This document shows, piece after piece, positions 17,074-26,401 of a DNA stretch of 64,000 bases (the stretch's first letter is position 1; every line of letters starts with the position of its first letter). A program made the position numbers and the translations under genes. This DNA comes from Streptomyces populi (GTDB lineage Bacteria; Actinomycetota; Actinomycetes; Streptomycetales; Streptomycetaceae), in NCBI RefSeq assembly GCF_002911015.1, contig NZ_KZ626867.1:1-64000 (forward strand), written 5' to 3'. The notes below the pieces were generated by a model that saw only the letters and a program-made list of their open reading frames with translations, made no database searches and was not told the DNA's origin.

Positions 17074-20007
17074 GTGAGCGACACCTCGCTCGTCTTCAAC
17101 CTGGTCGCCCGCGAGCGCGTGTCCGAGACCCTCGGCCAGGTGCGGGAGAAGTTCGACCAGGCGGCCACCGGCATCGCGGCCGGCGTCGCCGGAGCGCTCG
17201 GCGTCGGCGTCGCGGCGGCGATGGACATGTCCGCGGCCAACGCGAAGTTGGCCGCGCAGCTGGGCGTCGGTCCGGAGAAGGCCGCCAGCCTGGCCAAGGT
17301 CACCGCCAGCGTGTACTCCAACGCGTGGGGCGACTCGGTCGAGACGGTCAACGAGGCCATCCGCGGCGTCTACCAGAACATCGGGGACACCTCGAGCGCC
17401 AAGGGCGGTCTGGAGGGGCTGACCACCAAGGCCCTGGCCCTGGCCGAGACGTTCGACCAGGAGGTCGGGCCGACCACCGTGGCCGTGGGCCAGATGGTCA
17501 AAACGGGCCTGGCGAAGAACGCGGACGAGGCGTTCGACATCCTGGCCAAGGGTTTCCAGACCGGCGCCAACAAGGCCGATGACCTGCTGGACACCTTCAA
17601 CGAGTACTCGACCCAGTTCCGCGACATGGGCATCGACGGGCGGATGGCCATGGGCATCATCGGCCAGGGCCTCAAGGGCGGCGCCCGGGACGCCGACATC
17701 GTGGCCGACGCGATGAAGGAACTGAACATCCGCGTCAAGGACGGCAAGTCCGCGGCGCCCGCCCTCAAGACCCTTGGCCTGTCGGCCAAGGACATGGCGG
17801 CAGCATTCAACGAGGGCGGCCCCAAGGCCACCAAGGCCCTCGACACCATCACCGACAAGCTGCGCGGGGTGAAGGACCCCACGGAGCGCTTCACGCTCGC
17901 CCAGCAGCTGCTCGGTACCCAGTCGGAGGACCTGTCCAAGGCCCTGTTCGCGATCGACCCGTCGGCCGCCGTCGGCTCCCTGGGCCAGGTCGACGGTGCG
18001 ATGGACAAGACCGCCAAGACCATCGAGAACTCCCCGGCCAAGGCCCTGGAGAAGTTCAAGCGCACGGCCATGACCAAGCTGGCCGAGGTCGGTGGCGGAT
18101 TCGTGAAGTTCGCCATGGAAAACCAGAGCGTCTTCAAGCCGCTGGCCTACACCCTGACCGGACTGGCCGCCACCGTGCTGGTGGTCAAGGCGGCAATGAT
18201 CACCTACTCGGCCGTCTCGGCCGTGGTGACCGCCGCCAACGCGGCCATCACCTGGTCCGGATGGGGCGTCATGGCCACCTGGGTGCGAATGAACGTCATG
18301 GGCCTCATGGCCTACGCCCGGATCGCGGCCGGCGCCGTGGCGTCCGCGCTGACCACCGCCGCCGCGTGGACCGGATCGGCGCTTGTCTCCATCGCCACGT
18401 GGACAGCAAGGGTCGTGTGGTCGGCAGTCACAGCCACCGCCCGCTACGCGCTGATGGCGGCGCGCGCGGTCGCCTGGGCCACGGTCACGGCCGCCCAGTG
18501 GCTGATCGCGATGGGCCCGGTCGGCTGGGTCATCGCCACGATCATCGCCCTGACCGTCCTGATCATCGCCAAATGGGACACGATCAAGAGCTACACCGGC
18601 GCGGCCTGGAGCTGGGTGTGGTCCAAGGTCAAGGGCGCCGTCTCCGGCGTGATCGGCGCGGTCCGCCTGCTCGCCCAACTCCCCGGCCTGGTGAGCGGCT
18701 ACTTCGGGCGGATGAAGACGTCCGCCGCCTCGAAAGCCACCGCGCTGGTGACGTACATGCGAGGCCTGCCCGGCCGGATCAAAGCATCGCTCGGCAGCCT
18801 GGGCTCAATCCTGGTCAGCAAGGGCGTGGCCGTGGTGCAAGGGCTCTGGTCCGGCATCAAGTCCATGGCCGGATGGATCAAGTCCAAGATCCTCGGCTGG
18901 GCCAAGTCAGCGATCCCGGGCCCGATCGCCAAGGCGCTCGGGATCGCATCGCCCTCCAAGGTCACCAAGGCGCAGGGCCGTTGGATCGCTCGAGGCCTCG
19001 TTGACGGTCTGACCGGCTCGACCAAGCAGATCAAGTCCGCGTCGCTGAAGCTGTCGGACATCATCGCCGACGCGCTCGCCCCGGGAAAGAAGCGCTCCAA
19101 GGCCCTCAGCAAGGTCAGCGTCGGGTCCAAGGCGCTGATGCGGCTGGCCGGCCAGGAAGCCGCGGTGGCCACGCGGATGAAGGCCGCGAACAAGAGGATC
19201 TCGGATCTGATCAAGGACCGGGACAAGCTCGCCGCCGATGTCCGCAAGGGCGTACTGGACGCCGCGAACATCACGCAAAGCCAGGGTGCCGAGGGACCGA
19301 CCACGGCCGCCTCCATCCTGACCGGCCTGCAGGACAAGCTCGCCCAGGCGCAGAAGTGGGAGGCCGACCTCGCGCAGCTGCGTAAGAAAGGGGTGCGCGG
19401 TGACCTGATCCAGCAGATCGCGCAGGCCGGCGTCGAGCAAGGATCCGCGGCCGCCGCAGCGCTCGCCCAGGCGGACAAGCTGACGATCAAGCAGATCAAC
19501 TCCACGCAGGGCTCCCTCGTCTCGGCCGCCGACCGCGCCGGGGCAACCGCCGGGGACGCGATGTACGGGGCCGGTATCCACGCGGCGCAAGGCATCGTCA
19601 AGGGGCTGAAGAAGGAACAGGCCGCGATCGAGCGGCAAATGCTGAAGATCGCAAAGGGCATGCAGTCGGCTATCCGCAAGGCGCTGGGGATCAAGTCCCC
19701 GTCGACCCTGATGGCCGACACCGTGGGCCGGTTCATCCCGCCCGGCGTCGTGGCCGGCATGAAGCAGACCACGCCGCTGCTGGAGTCGGCGATGCGCGGA
19801 CTGGTCAAGCCCGAGCTGGCCGCACCGTCCCGGCCGCTCACCGCCGCAGGCATGGCGCCGCTGATGGGTGGCCAGGCCGGTGGCGGTGTCGTCCGCGTCA
19901 TCGTCGACACCACGGGCGCAGAGGGCGACGTGAAGAAGCTGTTCCGCAAGATGGTCCGGGTCGACGGCCGCGGCTCCGTCCAGATCCTGACCGGCAGCCA
20001 CAACTAG
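17074..20007 (+). CDS. tail tape measure protein
   Basis: 977 aa, GTG start. N-terminal helices (VSETLGQVREKFDQAATGIA), a phage-related minor tail segment, then a hydrophobic stretch at about 356-497 and a Lys/Ala-rich helical C-terminal half with repeated AKAIGIASPSK-like words near 620-640 and 868-878. It templates tail length and is thought to enter the envelope during DNA injection. At about 1.5 angstrom per residue the tail would be near 147 nm. Confidence 0.93.
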   Translation: MSDTSLVFNLVARERVSETLGQVREKFDQAATGIAAGVAGALGVGVAAAMDMSAANAKLAAQLGVGPEKAASLAKVTASVYSNAWGDSVETVNEAIRGVYQNIGDTSSAKGGLEGLTTKALALAETFDQEVGPTTVAVGQMVKTGLAKNADEAFDILAKGFQTGANKADDLLDTFNEYSTQFRDMGIDGRMAMGIIGQGLKGGARDADIVADAMKELNIRVKDGKSAAPALKTLGLSAKDMAAAFNEGGPKATKALDTITDKLRGVKDPTERFTLAQQLLGTQSEDLSKALFAIDPSAAVGSLGQVDGAMDKTAKTIENSPAKALEKFKRTAMTKLAEVGGGFVKFAMENQSVFKPLAYTLTGLAATVLVVKAAMITYSAVSAVVTAANAAITWSGWGVMATWVRMNVMGLMAYARIAAGAVASALTTAAAWTGSALVSIATWTARVVWSAVTATARYALMAARAVAWATVTAAQWLIAMGPVGWVIATIIALTVLIIAKWDTIKSYTGAAWSWVWSKVKGAVSGVIGAVRLLAQLPGLVSGYFGRMKTSAASKATALVTYMRGLPGRIKASLGSLGSILVSKGVAVVQGLWSGIKSMAGWIKSKILGWAKSAIPGPIAKALGIASPSKVTKAQGRWIARGLVDGLTGSTKQIKSASLKLSDIIADALAPGKKRSKALSKVSVGSKALMRLAGQEAAVATRMKAANKRISDLIKDRDKLAADVRKGVLDAANITQSQGAEGPTTAASILTGLQDKLAQAQKWEADLAQLRKKGVRGDLIQQIAQAGVEQGSAAAAALAQADKLTIKQINSTQGSLVSAADRAGATAGDAMYGAGIHAAQGIVKGLKKEQAAIERQMLKIAKGMQSAIRKALGIKSPSTLMADTVGRFIPPGVVAGMKQTTPLLESAMRGLVKPELAAPSRPLTAAGMAPLMGGQAGGGVVRVIVDTTGAEGDVKKLFRKMVRVDGRGSVQILTGSHN

Positions 20008-20021
20008 GAAGGGGGCCCGGC

Positions 20022-23000
20022 GTGGCGTTCCCGCAGACCCCGCTCGCTGTCCAGATCGAGGCCCAGATCGGCGGGGTCTGGACCGACATCACGACGGACG
20101 TCTACACCGAGAACCGGATCGTCATTGAGCGGGGGCGGCCCGACGAGGGCTCGCGCACCGACCCCGGCAAGATGACCATGGTTCTCAACAACCGCTCCGG
20201 GAAGTACAGCCCGAAGAATCCCCTGTCGCCGTACTTCGGGCTGATCGGCCGCAACACGCCGATCCGGGTGTCGACGCTCGCGGGGTCGCAGTTCCTGCGG
20301 CTGCCCGGGGCGTCGGCCGACTTCGCGAGCACGCCGCACGTCACCGCCCTGGGGATCACCGGGGACATCGACGTGCGCATGGACGCGCAGCTGCTGAACT
20401 GGCTGGACGCCAACGAGGCCGGGGCGGTGTCCACCACCGAGCTGGTGGGCAAGCACAACGCGGCCTCGAAGTCCTGGTTCCTGGGGGTGCGCGGCAACCG
20501 GCTGTTCTTCGAGTGGTCGGCCGACGGCACGAACGCGCTGTCGGCCTCGTCCACCGTCGAGCTGGTCGTGCCGCCCTCCGGGCGCCTGGCGGTGCGCGCC
20601 GCCCTCGACGTGAACAACGGCGCGGGCGGGCGCACCATCACGTTCTACACCGCGCCCTCGGGCACGGCCGGGCCCTGGACGCAGCTCGGCGCGGCCGTCG
20701 TCCAGGCCGGGACAACCTCGCTGTTCAACGCCACCACGGTCCCGCTGCGCGTCGGCCAGGCGACGAACGTCACCTTCACCACGGCCGCGGGCGTCTGCAT
20801 GGGCGTCGAGGTGCGCTCCGGCATCGGCGGCACCGTCGTCGCGAACCCCGACTTCACCGCCCAGACCATCGGCGTCACCTCGTTCGTGGACGGCGCCGGC
20901 CTCACCTGGACACTCAACGGCGGCACGCAGATCACCAACCGGCGCACCCGGTTCATCGGCGAAGTGAGCAGCTGGCCGTCCCGGTGGGACGTCTCCGGCA
21001 AGGACGTCCGCGTGCCGATCGAGGCCGCGGGCGTCCTGCGCCGGTACGGGCAGGGCAAGAAGAGCCTGGAGTCGACGCTGCGGCGCCGCATCCCGTCCGG
21101 CAGCCCGCTCGCGTACTGGCCGTGCGAGGACGGCGAGGGCGCCACCCAGGCCTACAGCCCCATCACCGGAGTGCGCCCGCTCCAGCTCAAGGGCTTCGAC
21201 ATGGCCTCCGGCGACTCCCTCGCCGGGTCCGGCCCGCTGCCCGCCATCCAGGGCGGTGCCACGCTGGCCGGGTCGGTGCCCGCGCCCGCGGGCTCGCCGA
21301 CCCAGTGGCACACCGAGTTCGTGTACCGCATCCCCAGCGCCCTCGGCACGACACGCACGCTCCTGCAGTGGCTGGGAACCGGCACCGTCCGCCGGTGGCA
21401 GCTCCAGATCACCAGCACCGGCGCCAACGTGATCGGCTACGACGCCGACAACAACAACATCACGTCCTCGCTCCTGGTCCTGGGATCGAGCGTCGTGAAC
21501 GCGTGGACCAGGTGGCAGCTGTTCGCCGTCCAGAACGGCGGAAACGTGGACTGGACCGTCACCTACGTTCCGATCGGCGGGGCGGGTGGCGGAGCCACCA
21601 CCAGCTTCGCCGGGACGGTTGGGCGCATCTCCGGAGTGTCCGGCCCCGAGTCCTACAGCAGCGACCTGAACGGGACATTCATCGGGCACATCGCCGCGTT
21701 CACCACGGCCGGCACGGTCGTCTACAACAACGCCGACCTCGGCTTCGCGGGCGAGACCGCGGGCGTGCGCCTGCGCCGCCTCGCCGCCGAGGAGGGCAAG
21801 CCGATCACGGTCCACGGCGACACCACCGACGAGGAGCTGCTCGGCCCGCAGCGCGCCCGCACGTTCCTGGACTTGGTCGAGGAGTGCGCGGACGTCGACG
21901 GCGGCATCCTCTACGAGCGGCGTGGTGTGCTCAACCTGGCGTACCGGGACCGGGTGTCGATGTACAACCAGACGCCGGCGCTCGCCCTGGACTACCTCGC
22001 GCCGGGCCACATCGCCCCGCCGCTGGAGCCCGCCCCGGACGACCAGGACGTGCGCAACGACATCGAGATCTCGCGCGAGGGCGGCTCCACGGAGCGGGCC
22101 GTGCTGGAGACCGGAGCCCTGTCCATCCAGGCTCCGCCGGACGGTGTCGGACCGTATGACGAGTCGCTCACGCTCAACCTCTACGACGACAGCCAGCCGT
22201 CCGCGCACGCCGGGTGGAGGCTGCGCCTGGGCACGATCGACGACGCCCGCTACCCGGAGGTCAACCTCGACCTGGCCGCAGCGCCGTCCCTGATCGACGC
22301 GGTCACGGCGCTGGAGATCGGCGACCGGGTCACCATCGCCAACCCGCCGGCCTGGCTGCCGCCCGGGCCGATCGACCTGATCGTCATGGGCTACACCGAG
22401 ACGATCGGCCACCCAACGGACTGGGATCTCACGCTCAACTGCACGCCGGCCGCGCCGTGGAACGTCGGGTGGATCGGGGACGCGACTAGCGCCCGCACGT
22501 CCCGCGAGTTCGGATGGACCGACGGCGACACCAGCCAGCTGGTCAGCGCCCTCGCGTCCGGTGACACGGTCGTGCCGCTGCTGACGAACAGCGGGCCGGT
22601 GTGGTCCGGCGCAGTCTCCGACACCCCTTGGGACTGGACCGTGGGCGGCGAGACCATCACCGTCACCGCGCCCGGCACGCTGCTGAACCCGAACCCGTTC
22701 TTCGACAGCACCGTCACCAACTGGACGGCCCAGAGTTCGTCGATCGCCTGGTCTTCGGCGGCCGTGTGCCCGCACCCGCGAGCCAGGGGCTCGCTGCGCA
22801 TCACCCCGGACGGTGTGTCCGCGACCGGCGGCGCGCTCGGCGACCTGACCGGGGTCGGCAGCATCAACCCCGGGGGCGTGTACGTCCTGTCGGCCTGGGT
22901 CATGTCCCCCGGCGGGTCCTCGGATCTCCAGCCCGCGGTGGACTGGTACACCTCCGGCGGCGCGCTCATCTCCAGCGCGACCGGATCGAGCATGCCCGCC

Positions 23001-23870
23001 ACGGCCGGCCTGTGGACCTACCTCGAGCAGCAGTTCACCGCGCCGTCCACCGCGTCCCAGGCCCGGGTACGGATGCGGCACGGCGGCACGCCCGCGGCCT
23101 CGAGCATCTGGTACGTGTGGGCCGCGCGGATCACCCGCCCCAAGGCGTCATGGCTGTACGACCAGTTCGGCCGGACGGTGGCCAGCAACTGGGGCACCTC
23201 CGACTCCGGACTCACCTGGACCCGCTCGGGCGGCTCGGCCACCGACTACAACGTCAACTCCAGCGGGTACGCCGGGCACATCTTGTCCACCCTCGACACG
23301 TCGCGGCGCACCTCCGTGGCCGCGATCCACGCGGACAGCGACACCTATGCGGACATCACCACGAGCGCGCTCGCCACGGGCGACAGCCTGTACGGCGCGC
23401 TCTGCGCCAGGATGCCCGACGCCAGCAACATGTACCTGGCCCGGGTCGAGTTCACCACGGCGAACACGATCATCCTGTCCATCCGCAAGATCGTTGCGGA
23501 CGTGCAGACCTCGCTCGGATCGGTCACCCTGCCGCGCATCACGCACGTGGCCGGGCAGTGGCTGAGCGTCCGGTTCCAGGTCCAGGGCACCGCGCTGCGG
23601 GCCAAGGCCTGGCTGTCCGGGGCCGTCGAGCCCGGGCCGTGGCACATCGACGTCACGGACAGCGCGCTCACGGCCGCCGACCCGATCGGCACCCGCTCGA
23701 TCCGGTCGACCGGCAACACCAACGCGGCCACGGTCGAGGTCAGGTACAGGGCGTTCGACGTGATCAACCCGCAGCTGTACACCGTGGCTCGCGCGGCCAA
23801 CGGCATCGTCAAAGCGCAGGCTGCGGCGGCTCCGGTCGCGCTCGCCACGCCCAGCTACGTCGCCCTGTAG
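20022..23870 (+). CDS. large minor tail / tail tip protein
   Basis: 1282 aa, GTG start preceded by GAAGGGGG. The N-terminal 100 residues (PLAVQIEAQIGGVWTDITTD, then KMTMVLNNRSGKYSPKNPLS) match the conserved start of actinophage minor tail proteins. Repeated beta-sandwich regions around 100-300 and 930-1100 (WTAQSSSIAWSS, GLWTYLEQQFTAPS) look like LamG/carbohydrate-binding modules, suggesting host wall contact. It is by length the tail-tip/receptor-binding candidate. Confidence 0.8.
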   Translation: MAFPQTPLAVQIEAQIGGVWTDITTDVYTENRIVIERGRPDEGSRTDPGKMTMVLNNRSGKYSPKNPLSPYFGLIGRNTPIRVSTLAGSQFLRLPGASADFASTPHVTALGITGDIDVRMDAQLLNWLDANEAGAVSTTELVGKHNAASKSWFLGVRGNRLFFEWSADGTNALSASSTVELVVPPSGRLAVRAALDVNNGAGGRTITFYTAPSGTAGPWTQLGAAVVQAGTTSLFNATTVPLRVGQATNVTFTTAAGVCMGVEVRSGIGGTVVANPDFTAQTIGVTSFVDGAGLTWTLNGGTQITNRRTRFIGEVSSWPSRWDVSGKDVRVPIEAAGVLRRYGQGKKSLESTLRRRIPSGSPLAYWPCEDGEGATQAYSPITGVRPLQLKGFDMASGDSLAGSGPLPAIQGGATLAGSVPAPAGSPTQWHTEFVYRIPSALGTTRTLLQWLGTGTVRRWQLQITSTGANVIGYDADNNNITSSLLVLGSSVVNAWTRWQLFAVQNGGNVDWTVTYVPIGGAGGGATTSFAGTVGRISGVSGPESYSSDLNGTFIGHIAAFTTAGTVVYNNADLGFAGETAGVRLRRLAAEEGKPITVHGDTTDEELLGPQRARTFLDLVEECADVDGGILYERRGVLNLAYRDRVSMYNQTPALALDYLAPGHIAPPLEPAPDDQDVRNDIEISREGGSTERAVLETGALSIQAPPDGVGPYDESLTLNLYDDSQPSAHAGWRLRLGTIDDARYPEVNLDLAAAPSLIDAVTALEIGDRVTIANPPAWLPPGPIDLIVMGYTETIGHPTDWDLTLNCTPAAPWNVGWIGDATSARTSREFGWTDGDTSQLVSALASGDTVVPLLTNSGPVWSGAVSDTPWDWTVGGETITVTAPGTLLNPNPFFDSTVTNWTAQSSSIAWSSAAVCPHPRARGSLRITPDGVSATGGALGDLTGVGSINPGGVYVLSAWVMSPGGSSDLQPAVDWYTSGGALISSATGSSMPATAGLWTYLEQQFTAPSTASQARVRMRHGGTPAASSIWYVWAARITRPKASWLYDQFGRTVASNWGTSDSGLTWTRSGGSATDYNVNSSGYAGHILSTLDTSRRTSVAAIHADSDTYADITTSALATGDSLYGALCARMPDASNMYLARVEFTTANTIILSIRKIVADVQTSLGSVTLPRITHVAGQWLSVRFQVQGTALRAKAWLSGAVEPGPWHIDVTDSALTAADPIGTRSIRSTGNTNAATVEVRYRAFDVINPQLYTVARAANGIVKAQAAAAPVALATPSYVAL

Positions 23871-23880
23871 GAGGCGCACA

Positions 23881-24357
23881 GTGGTCCTCTATCAACCCGG
23901 ACAGCGGCTCACCTGGCAGCGACTCCAGTCGGGCAGCCCGACCGACATTGCCAGCTACGTCCCGGTCATCACCAACCACGGCACGGCCGTCTTCAGCATC
24001 CAGACCGGCCTCTACACGATCACCGATATCTGGGTGGACGTGATCTGCTTCCTGGCCGTGACCACAGCCGGAAGCGGCAGCGGCATCGTCACGATCGACA
24101 TGCCCACGAACGTCGACCGCACCGTCCGCCAGGCTCTCACCGTCCACGCCGAGACCCTCGGCGTCAACGGCAACGGCGCCTCGACCGGCGGCACGATCCG
24201 CGGCGGCGAATGCGTCTTTTTCACGGGCGGCTCCGGCGCCCGCGCCGACCGCATCCGTGTCGACGACAGCGACGGCGACGGCGAGAACAACGTGCTCGGC
24301 GTCGACCTCAAGAGCGGTGCCCTGGTCATCATCCAGGGCCGCTACCGCCGCGCCTGA
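23881..24357 (+). CDS. minor tail protein
   Basis: 158 aa, GTG start, preceded by GGAGGC. Beta-rich, without Cys pairs or membrane segments, and Gly/Thr-rich in the middle (TTAGSGSGIVTIDMPTN). It lies after the tip protein and before the lysis genes, so a tip or fibre accessory is likely. No family motif is visible. Confidence 0.55.
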   Translation: MVLYQPGQRLTWQRLQSGSPTDIASYVPVITNHGTAVFSIQTGLYTITDIWVDVICFLAVTTAGSGSGIVTIDMPTNVDRTVRQALTVHAETLGVNGNGASTGGTIRGGECVFFTGGSGARADRIRVDDSDGDGENNVLGVDLKSGALVIIQGRYRRA

Positions 24358-24375
24358 CCAACCCCCACACCGCCC

Positions 24376-24398
24376 GCCCCGAGCCGACTGGCCGGGGC
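24376..24398 (+). terminator. hairpin between tail and lysis genes
   Basis: GCCCCG at 24376-24381 pairs with CGGGGC at 24393-24398, and is followed by CTTTCT. A modest terminator that would partly separate lysis from tail expression. Confidence 0.5.
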
Positions 24399-24420
24399 CT
24401 TTCTCATGTCTGGAGTCCGC

Positions 24421-25137
24421 ATGGCCATACCCCTGTCCGCTGCCAAGTTCCTGGCCGCCCTCAAGGGCGAGGGTGTGAAGGTCGTCGAGGTCGGCGACTG
24501 GGAGCACCACAACCGCGAGGGCCACGGGGCGTGGGGGCCCGTGCACGGCGTCATGGTCCACCACACCGTCACCAAGGGGACCGCGGCCACGGTCGCCATC
24601 TGCCGTGATGGATACGCCGCCCTGCCCGGTCCGCTGTGCCACGGCGTCGTCGCCAAGGACGGCACCGTCCACCTGGTCGGCTACGGGCGGGCCAACCACG
24701 CCGGCCTCGGCGACGACGACGTGCTCCAGGCCGTCATCGCGGAAAAGGCACTGCCCGCCGACAACGAGGCGAACACCGACGGCAACGCCCGCTTCTACGG
24801 GTTCGAGTGCGAGAACCTCGGCGACGGCAAGGACCCGTGGCCCGCCGTCCAGGTCGAGGCCATGGTCCGCGCGGCCGCCGCGCTGTGCCGCGCGCACGGC
24901 TGGGGCAAGGACGGTGACACCTCGGTCATCGGCCACAAGGAGTGGCAGCCGGGCAAGGTCGACCCGGCCGGGCCCGGCGTCTCGATGCCCAACATCCGCG
25001 CCCGTGTCGCCGAGCGGCTGAAGCACCCCGCGAGCTGGTCGCCCGGCACGACGCCCGCGCCGGCACCGAAGCCGCCCACGACCGAGGAGCGGATCGCCGC
25101 CCTGGAGAAGCGCGTCACCGCGCTTGAGAAGAAGTGA
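24421..25137 (+). CDS. endolysin, N-acetylmuramoyl-L-alanine amidase
   Basis: 238 aa from ATG 24421, chosen for GGAG at 24412-24415; an in-frame ATG at 24406 has no site. An amidase_2/PGRP fold with metal-ligand candidates at H47/H48 (VMVHHTVT), H172 (GHKEWQPGK) and D181, plus LCHGVVAKDGTVHLVGYGRA. It cuts the amide between MurNAc and the stem peptide. The last 20 residues form a short coiled coil instead of a known wall-binding domain. No signal peptide, so it needs a holin. Confidence 0.88.
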   Translation: MAIPLSAAKFLAALKGEGVKVVEVGDWEHHNREGHGAWGPVHGVMVHHTVTKGTAATVAICRDGYAALPGPLCHGVVAKDGTVHLVGYGRANHAGLGDDDVLQAVIAEKALPADNEANTDGNARFYGFECENLGDGKDPWPAVQVEAMVRAAAALCRAHGWGKDGDTSVIGHKEWQPGKVDPAGPGVSMPNIRARVAERLKHPASWSPGTTPAPAPKPPTTEERIAALEKRVTALEKK

Positions 25138-25145
25138 GGATCAGC

Positions 25146-25328
25146 ATGAAGATCTCCAGCATCGCCAAGTCGATCGTGGCCGGGCTCGCGGCCGGCGCTT
25201 CCGTCGCTGCCACCGCCGTGCAGGACGGGACGCTCACGACAGGGGAGGGCGTGACCATCGCGCTCGCCGTGCTCGCCGCCTGGGGCATCACCTGGGCGGT
25301 GCCGAACCGGCCGTCCGCAGGTGCCTGA
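25146..25328 (+). CDS. small holin-like membrane protein
   Basis: 60 aa from ATG 25146, with GAGGATC before it. It has a weak N-terminal hydrophobic helix (about 8-26) and a stronger one (36-52), and lies directly after the endolysin. Size, position and two helices fit a class II holin. No diagnostic holin signature is readable. Confidence 0.55.
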   Translation: MKISSIAKSIVAGLAAGASVAATAVQDGTLTTGEGVTIALAVLAAWGITWAVPNRPSAGA

Positions 25329-25594
25329 TGGGCGCCCCGGTCCCGGACCCGGGCGTGTACATCCCGCCCGCGCAGATGTACCAGGAGCTGAGATCTCTGA
25401 GCGACGGCCTGGTCAGAGTGGAGACCAAACTCGACGGCATCGGCCAGGGGCTCACCGAGCTCGGCAAGGACGTCGCGGATCACGAGACCCGGATCCGCAC
25501 GCTGGAGAAGGCTCGCTGGCCACTGCCGACCATCGGCGCGCTTGCTGGCGTGGCTGGCGCGGCGACCGGCGTGGTGGCACTCCTCGCCCGCTGA
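25328..25594 (+). CDS. membrane-anchored coiled-coil protein, possible second holin
   Basis: 88 aa; the ATG overlaps the preceding stop. Residues 17-60 are a coiled coil (ELRSLSDGLVRVETKLDGIG, then HETRIRTLEKA), followed by a C-terminal transmembrane helix (66-87). This layout recurs beside holins in actinophages. It may anchor or time holin assembly. A strong terminator follows. Confidence 0.6.
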   Translation: MGAPVPDPGVYIPPAQMYQELRSLSDGLVRVETKLDGIGQGLTELGKDVADHETRIRTLEKARWPLPTIGALAGVAGAATGVVALLAR

Positions 25595-25607
25595 AACGGA
25601 ACCCGTA

Positions 25608-25653
25608 ACGAAACGCGGCCCCGCTCTCCTCCGGGAGGGCGGGGCCGTTTCGT
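25608..25653. terminator. strong bidirectional terminator
   Basis: CGGCCCCGC (25616-25624) pairs with 25639-25647, and the stem is extended by ACGAAA/TTTCGT after a 2-nt bulge. It ends the late operon on the + strand and the GntR-type gene on the - strand. Confidence 0.9.
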
Positions 25654-25886
25654 CATGTCCGGGGGTCGGCGACGAACGAGCCCATGCCCGGGGTGGTGAC
25701 GAGCAGCCCCTCGTCCCGGAGCGCGGCCGTGGCTTTGCGGACCGTTCCGCGGGCGACGCCGAACTCGGCCTCGAGCTGCACCTCGGAGACGAGCGTGCGA
25801 GGCTGCAGCTCGCCGCTGGCGATGCGGGCGCGGAGCACGTCGGCGATCTGCTCCCATTTGGGTCGTGTCGGGTCGAAGTCGATCAC
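25653..25886 (-). CDS. solo GntR-type winged-helix repressor
   Basis: 77 aa, GTG start. It contains only the GntR DNA-binding domain (WEQIADVLRARIASGELQ, then LEAEFGVARGTVRKATAALR, then the wing LVTTPGMGSFV), with no ligand domain. A -10-like TAGAGT (complement of 25894-25899) ends 7 bases before GTG and there is no ribosome site, so the mRNA is probably leaderless. Such short GntR proteins resemble KorSA-type regulators of AICEs. A palindrome at 25935-25946 is the likely operator. Confidence 0.8.
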   Translation of the reverse strand: MIDFDPTRPKWEQIADVLRARIASGELQPRTLVSEVQLEAEFGVARGTVRKATAALRDEGLLVTTPGMGSFVADPRT

Positions 25887-25917
25887 CCGGCCGACTCTAG
25901 ATATGCGGACGTATCAG

Positions 25918-25946
25918 GGCATAGAGATACCTAGGCATAGCTATGC
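25918..25946. promoter_or_regulatory. palindrome and repeats upstream of the GntR gene
   Basis: GCATAGCTATGC at 25935-25946 is a perfect 12-bp palindrome, and GGCATAG occurs at 25918-25924 and again at 25934-25940. The segment is AT-rich in a GC-rich element and lies between two divergent genes, so it is a good operator candidate for the GntR-like protein. Confidence 0.6.
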
Positions 25947-26048
25947 GTGGACAGGTGTGTACAGGGTGCCTACGGTGGGGCCACACGTAGAGAACCCCGG
26001 CGACCGCGCGAACGGCCCCGGGGGGGTGGACGACTGGATGGAGTCGAC

Positions 26049-26225
26049 GTGACTGACCATACGCATACCTCGCCCCGCCGCACAGACCAGACGCCGGCCA
26101 CCGGATGGTGCGACTGGCACCGCGGCCCGTCCGGAACCGCCCGCCCCGTCGAGGGCGGCACCGCATGCGCACCGTGCCGGGAGCAGCGCCGCCTCACCCC
26201 GCTCCGCCGGGCGGTGCGGCCGTGA
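26049..26225 (+). CDS. small Cys/His protein
   Basis: 58 aa from GTG 26049. WCDWHRGP and CAPCREQRR contribute C-x2-H and CxxC pairs (C21/H24 and C40/C43), a plausible zinc site with a basic tail. Its stop overlaps the GTG of the next gene. First of three small metal-binding-like proteins after the repressor region. Function unknown. Confidence 0.55.
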   Translation: MTDHTHTSPRRTDQTPATGWCDWHRGPSGTARPVEGGTACAPCREQRRLTPLRRAVRP

Positions 26226-26401
26226 GTGCCCGGACCGTACAGCCGCTCGCGCCCGTGGAGTACCGGGCGCTCCTCGCCCACTGCTCGTCCTGCGACTCGT
26301 GCCGGACCGTCACCGGGCACGCCTGCCCGCGGGCCGGCGTGCTGCGCCGTCAGTGGCACGCTGCGGGCCGCCAGTTCATCCGCGAAAGGAGGCCGCGATG
26401 A
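26222..26401 (+). CDS. small CxxC protein
   Basis: 59 aa, GTG overlapping the upstream stop by four bases. Contains HCSSCDSCRTVTGHACPR, with four Cys and two His that could bind one zinc, and a basic C-terminus. It is in tight coupling with both neighbours, a small operon. Not recognised; the pattern looks like small actinophage zinc-finger proteins. Confidence 0.6.
   Translation: MSARTVQPLAPVEYRALLAHCSSCDSCRTVTGHACPRAGVLRRQWHAAGRQFIRERRPR

Noticed and set aside
20004..23081. A 1025-codon open frame on the - strand under the minor tail gene
   Set aside because: A GC-bias shadow of the real + strand gene, with Arg/Gly-rich low-information translation.
25966..26052. A 28-codon frame ending in an overlap with GTG 26049
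   Set aside because: The overlap suggests coupling, but there is no ribosome site and no conserved feature; too short to support.
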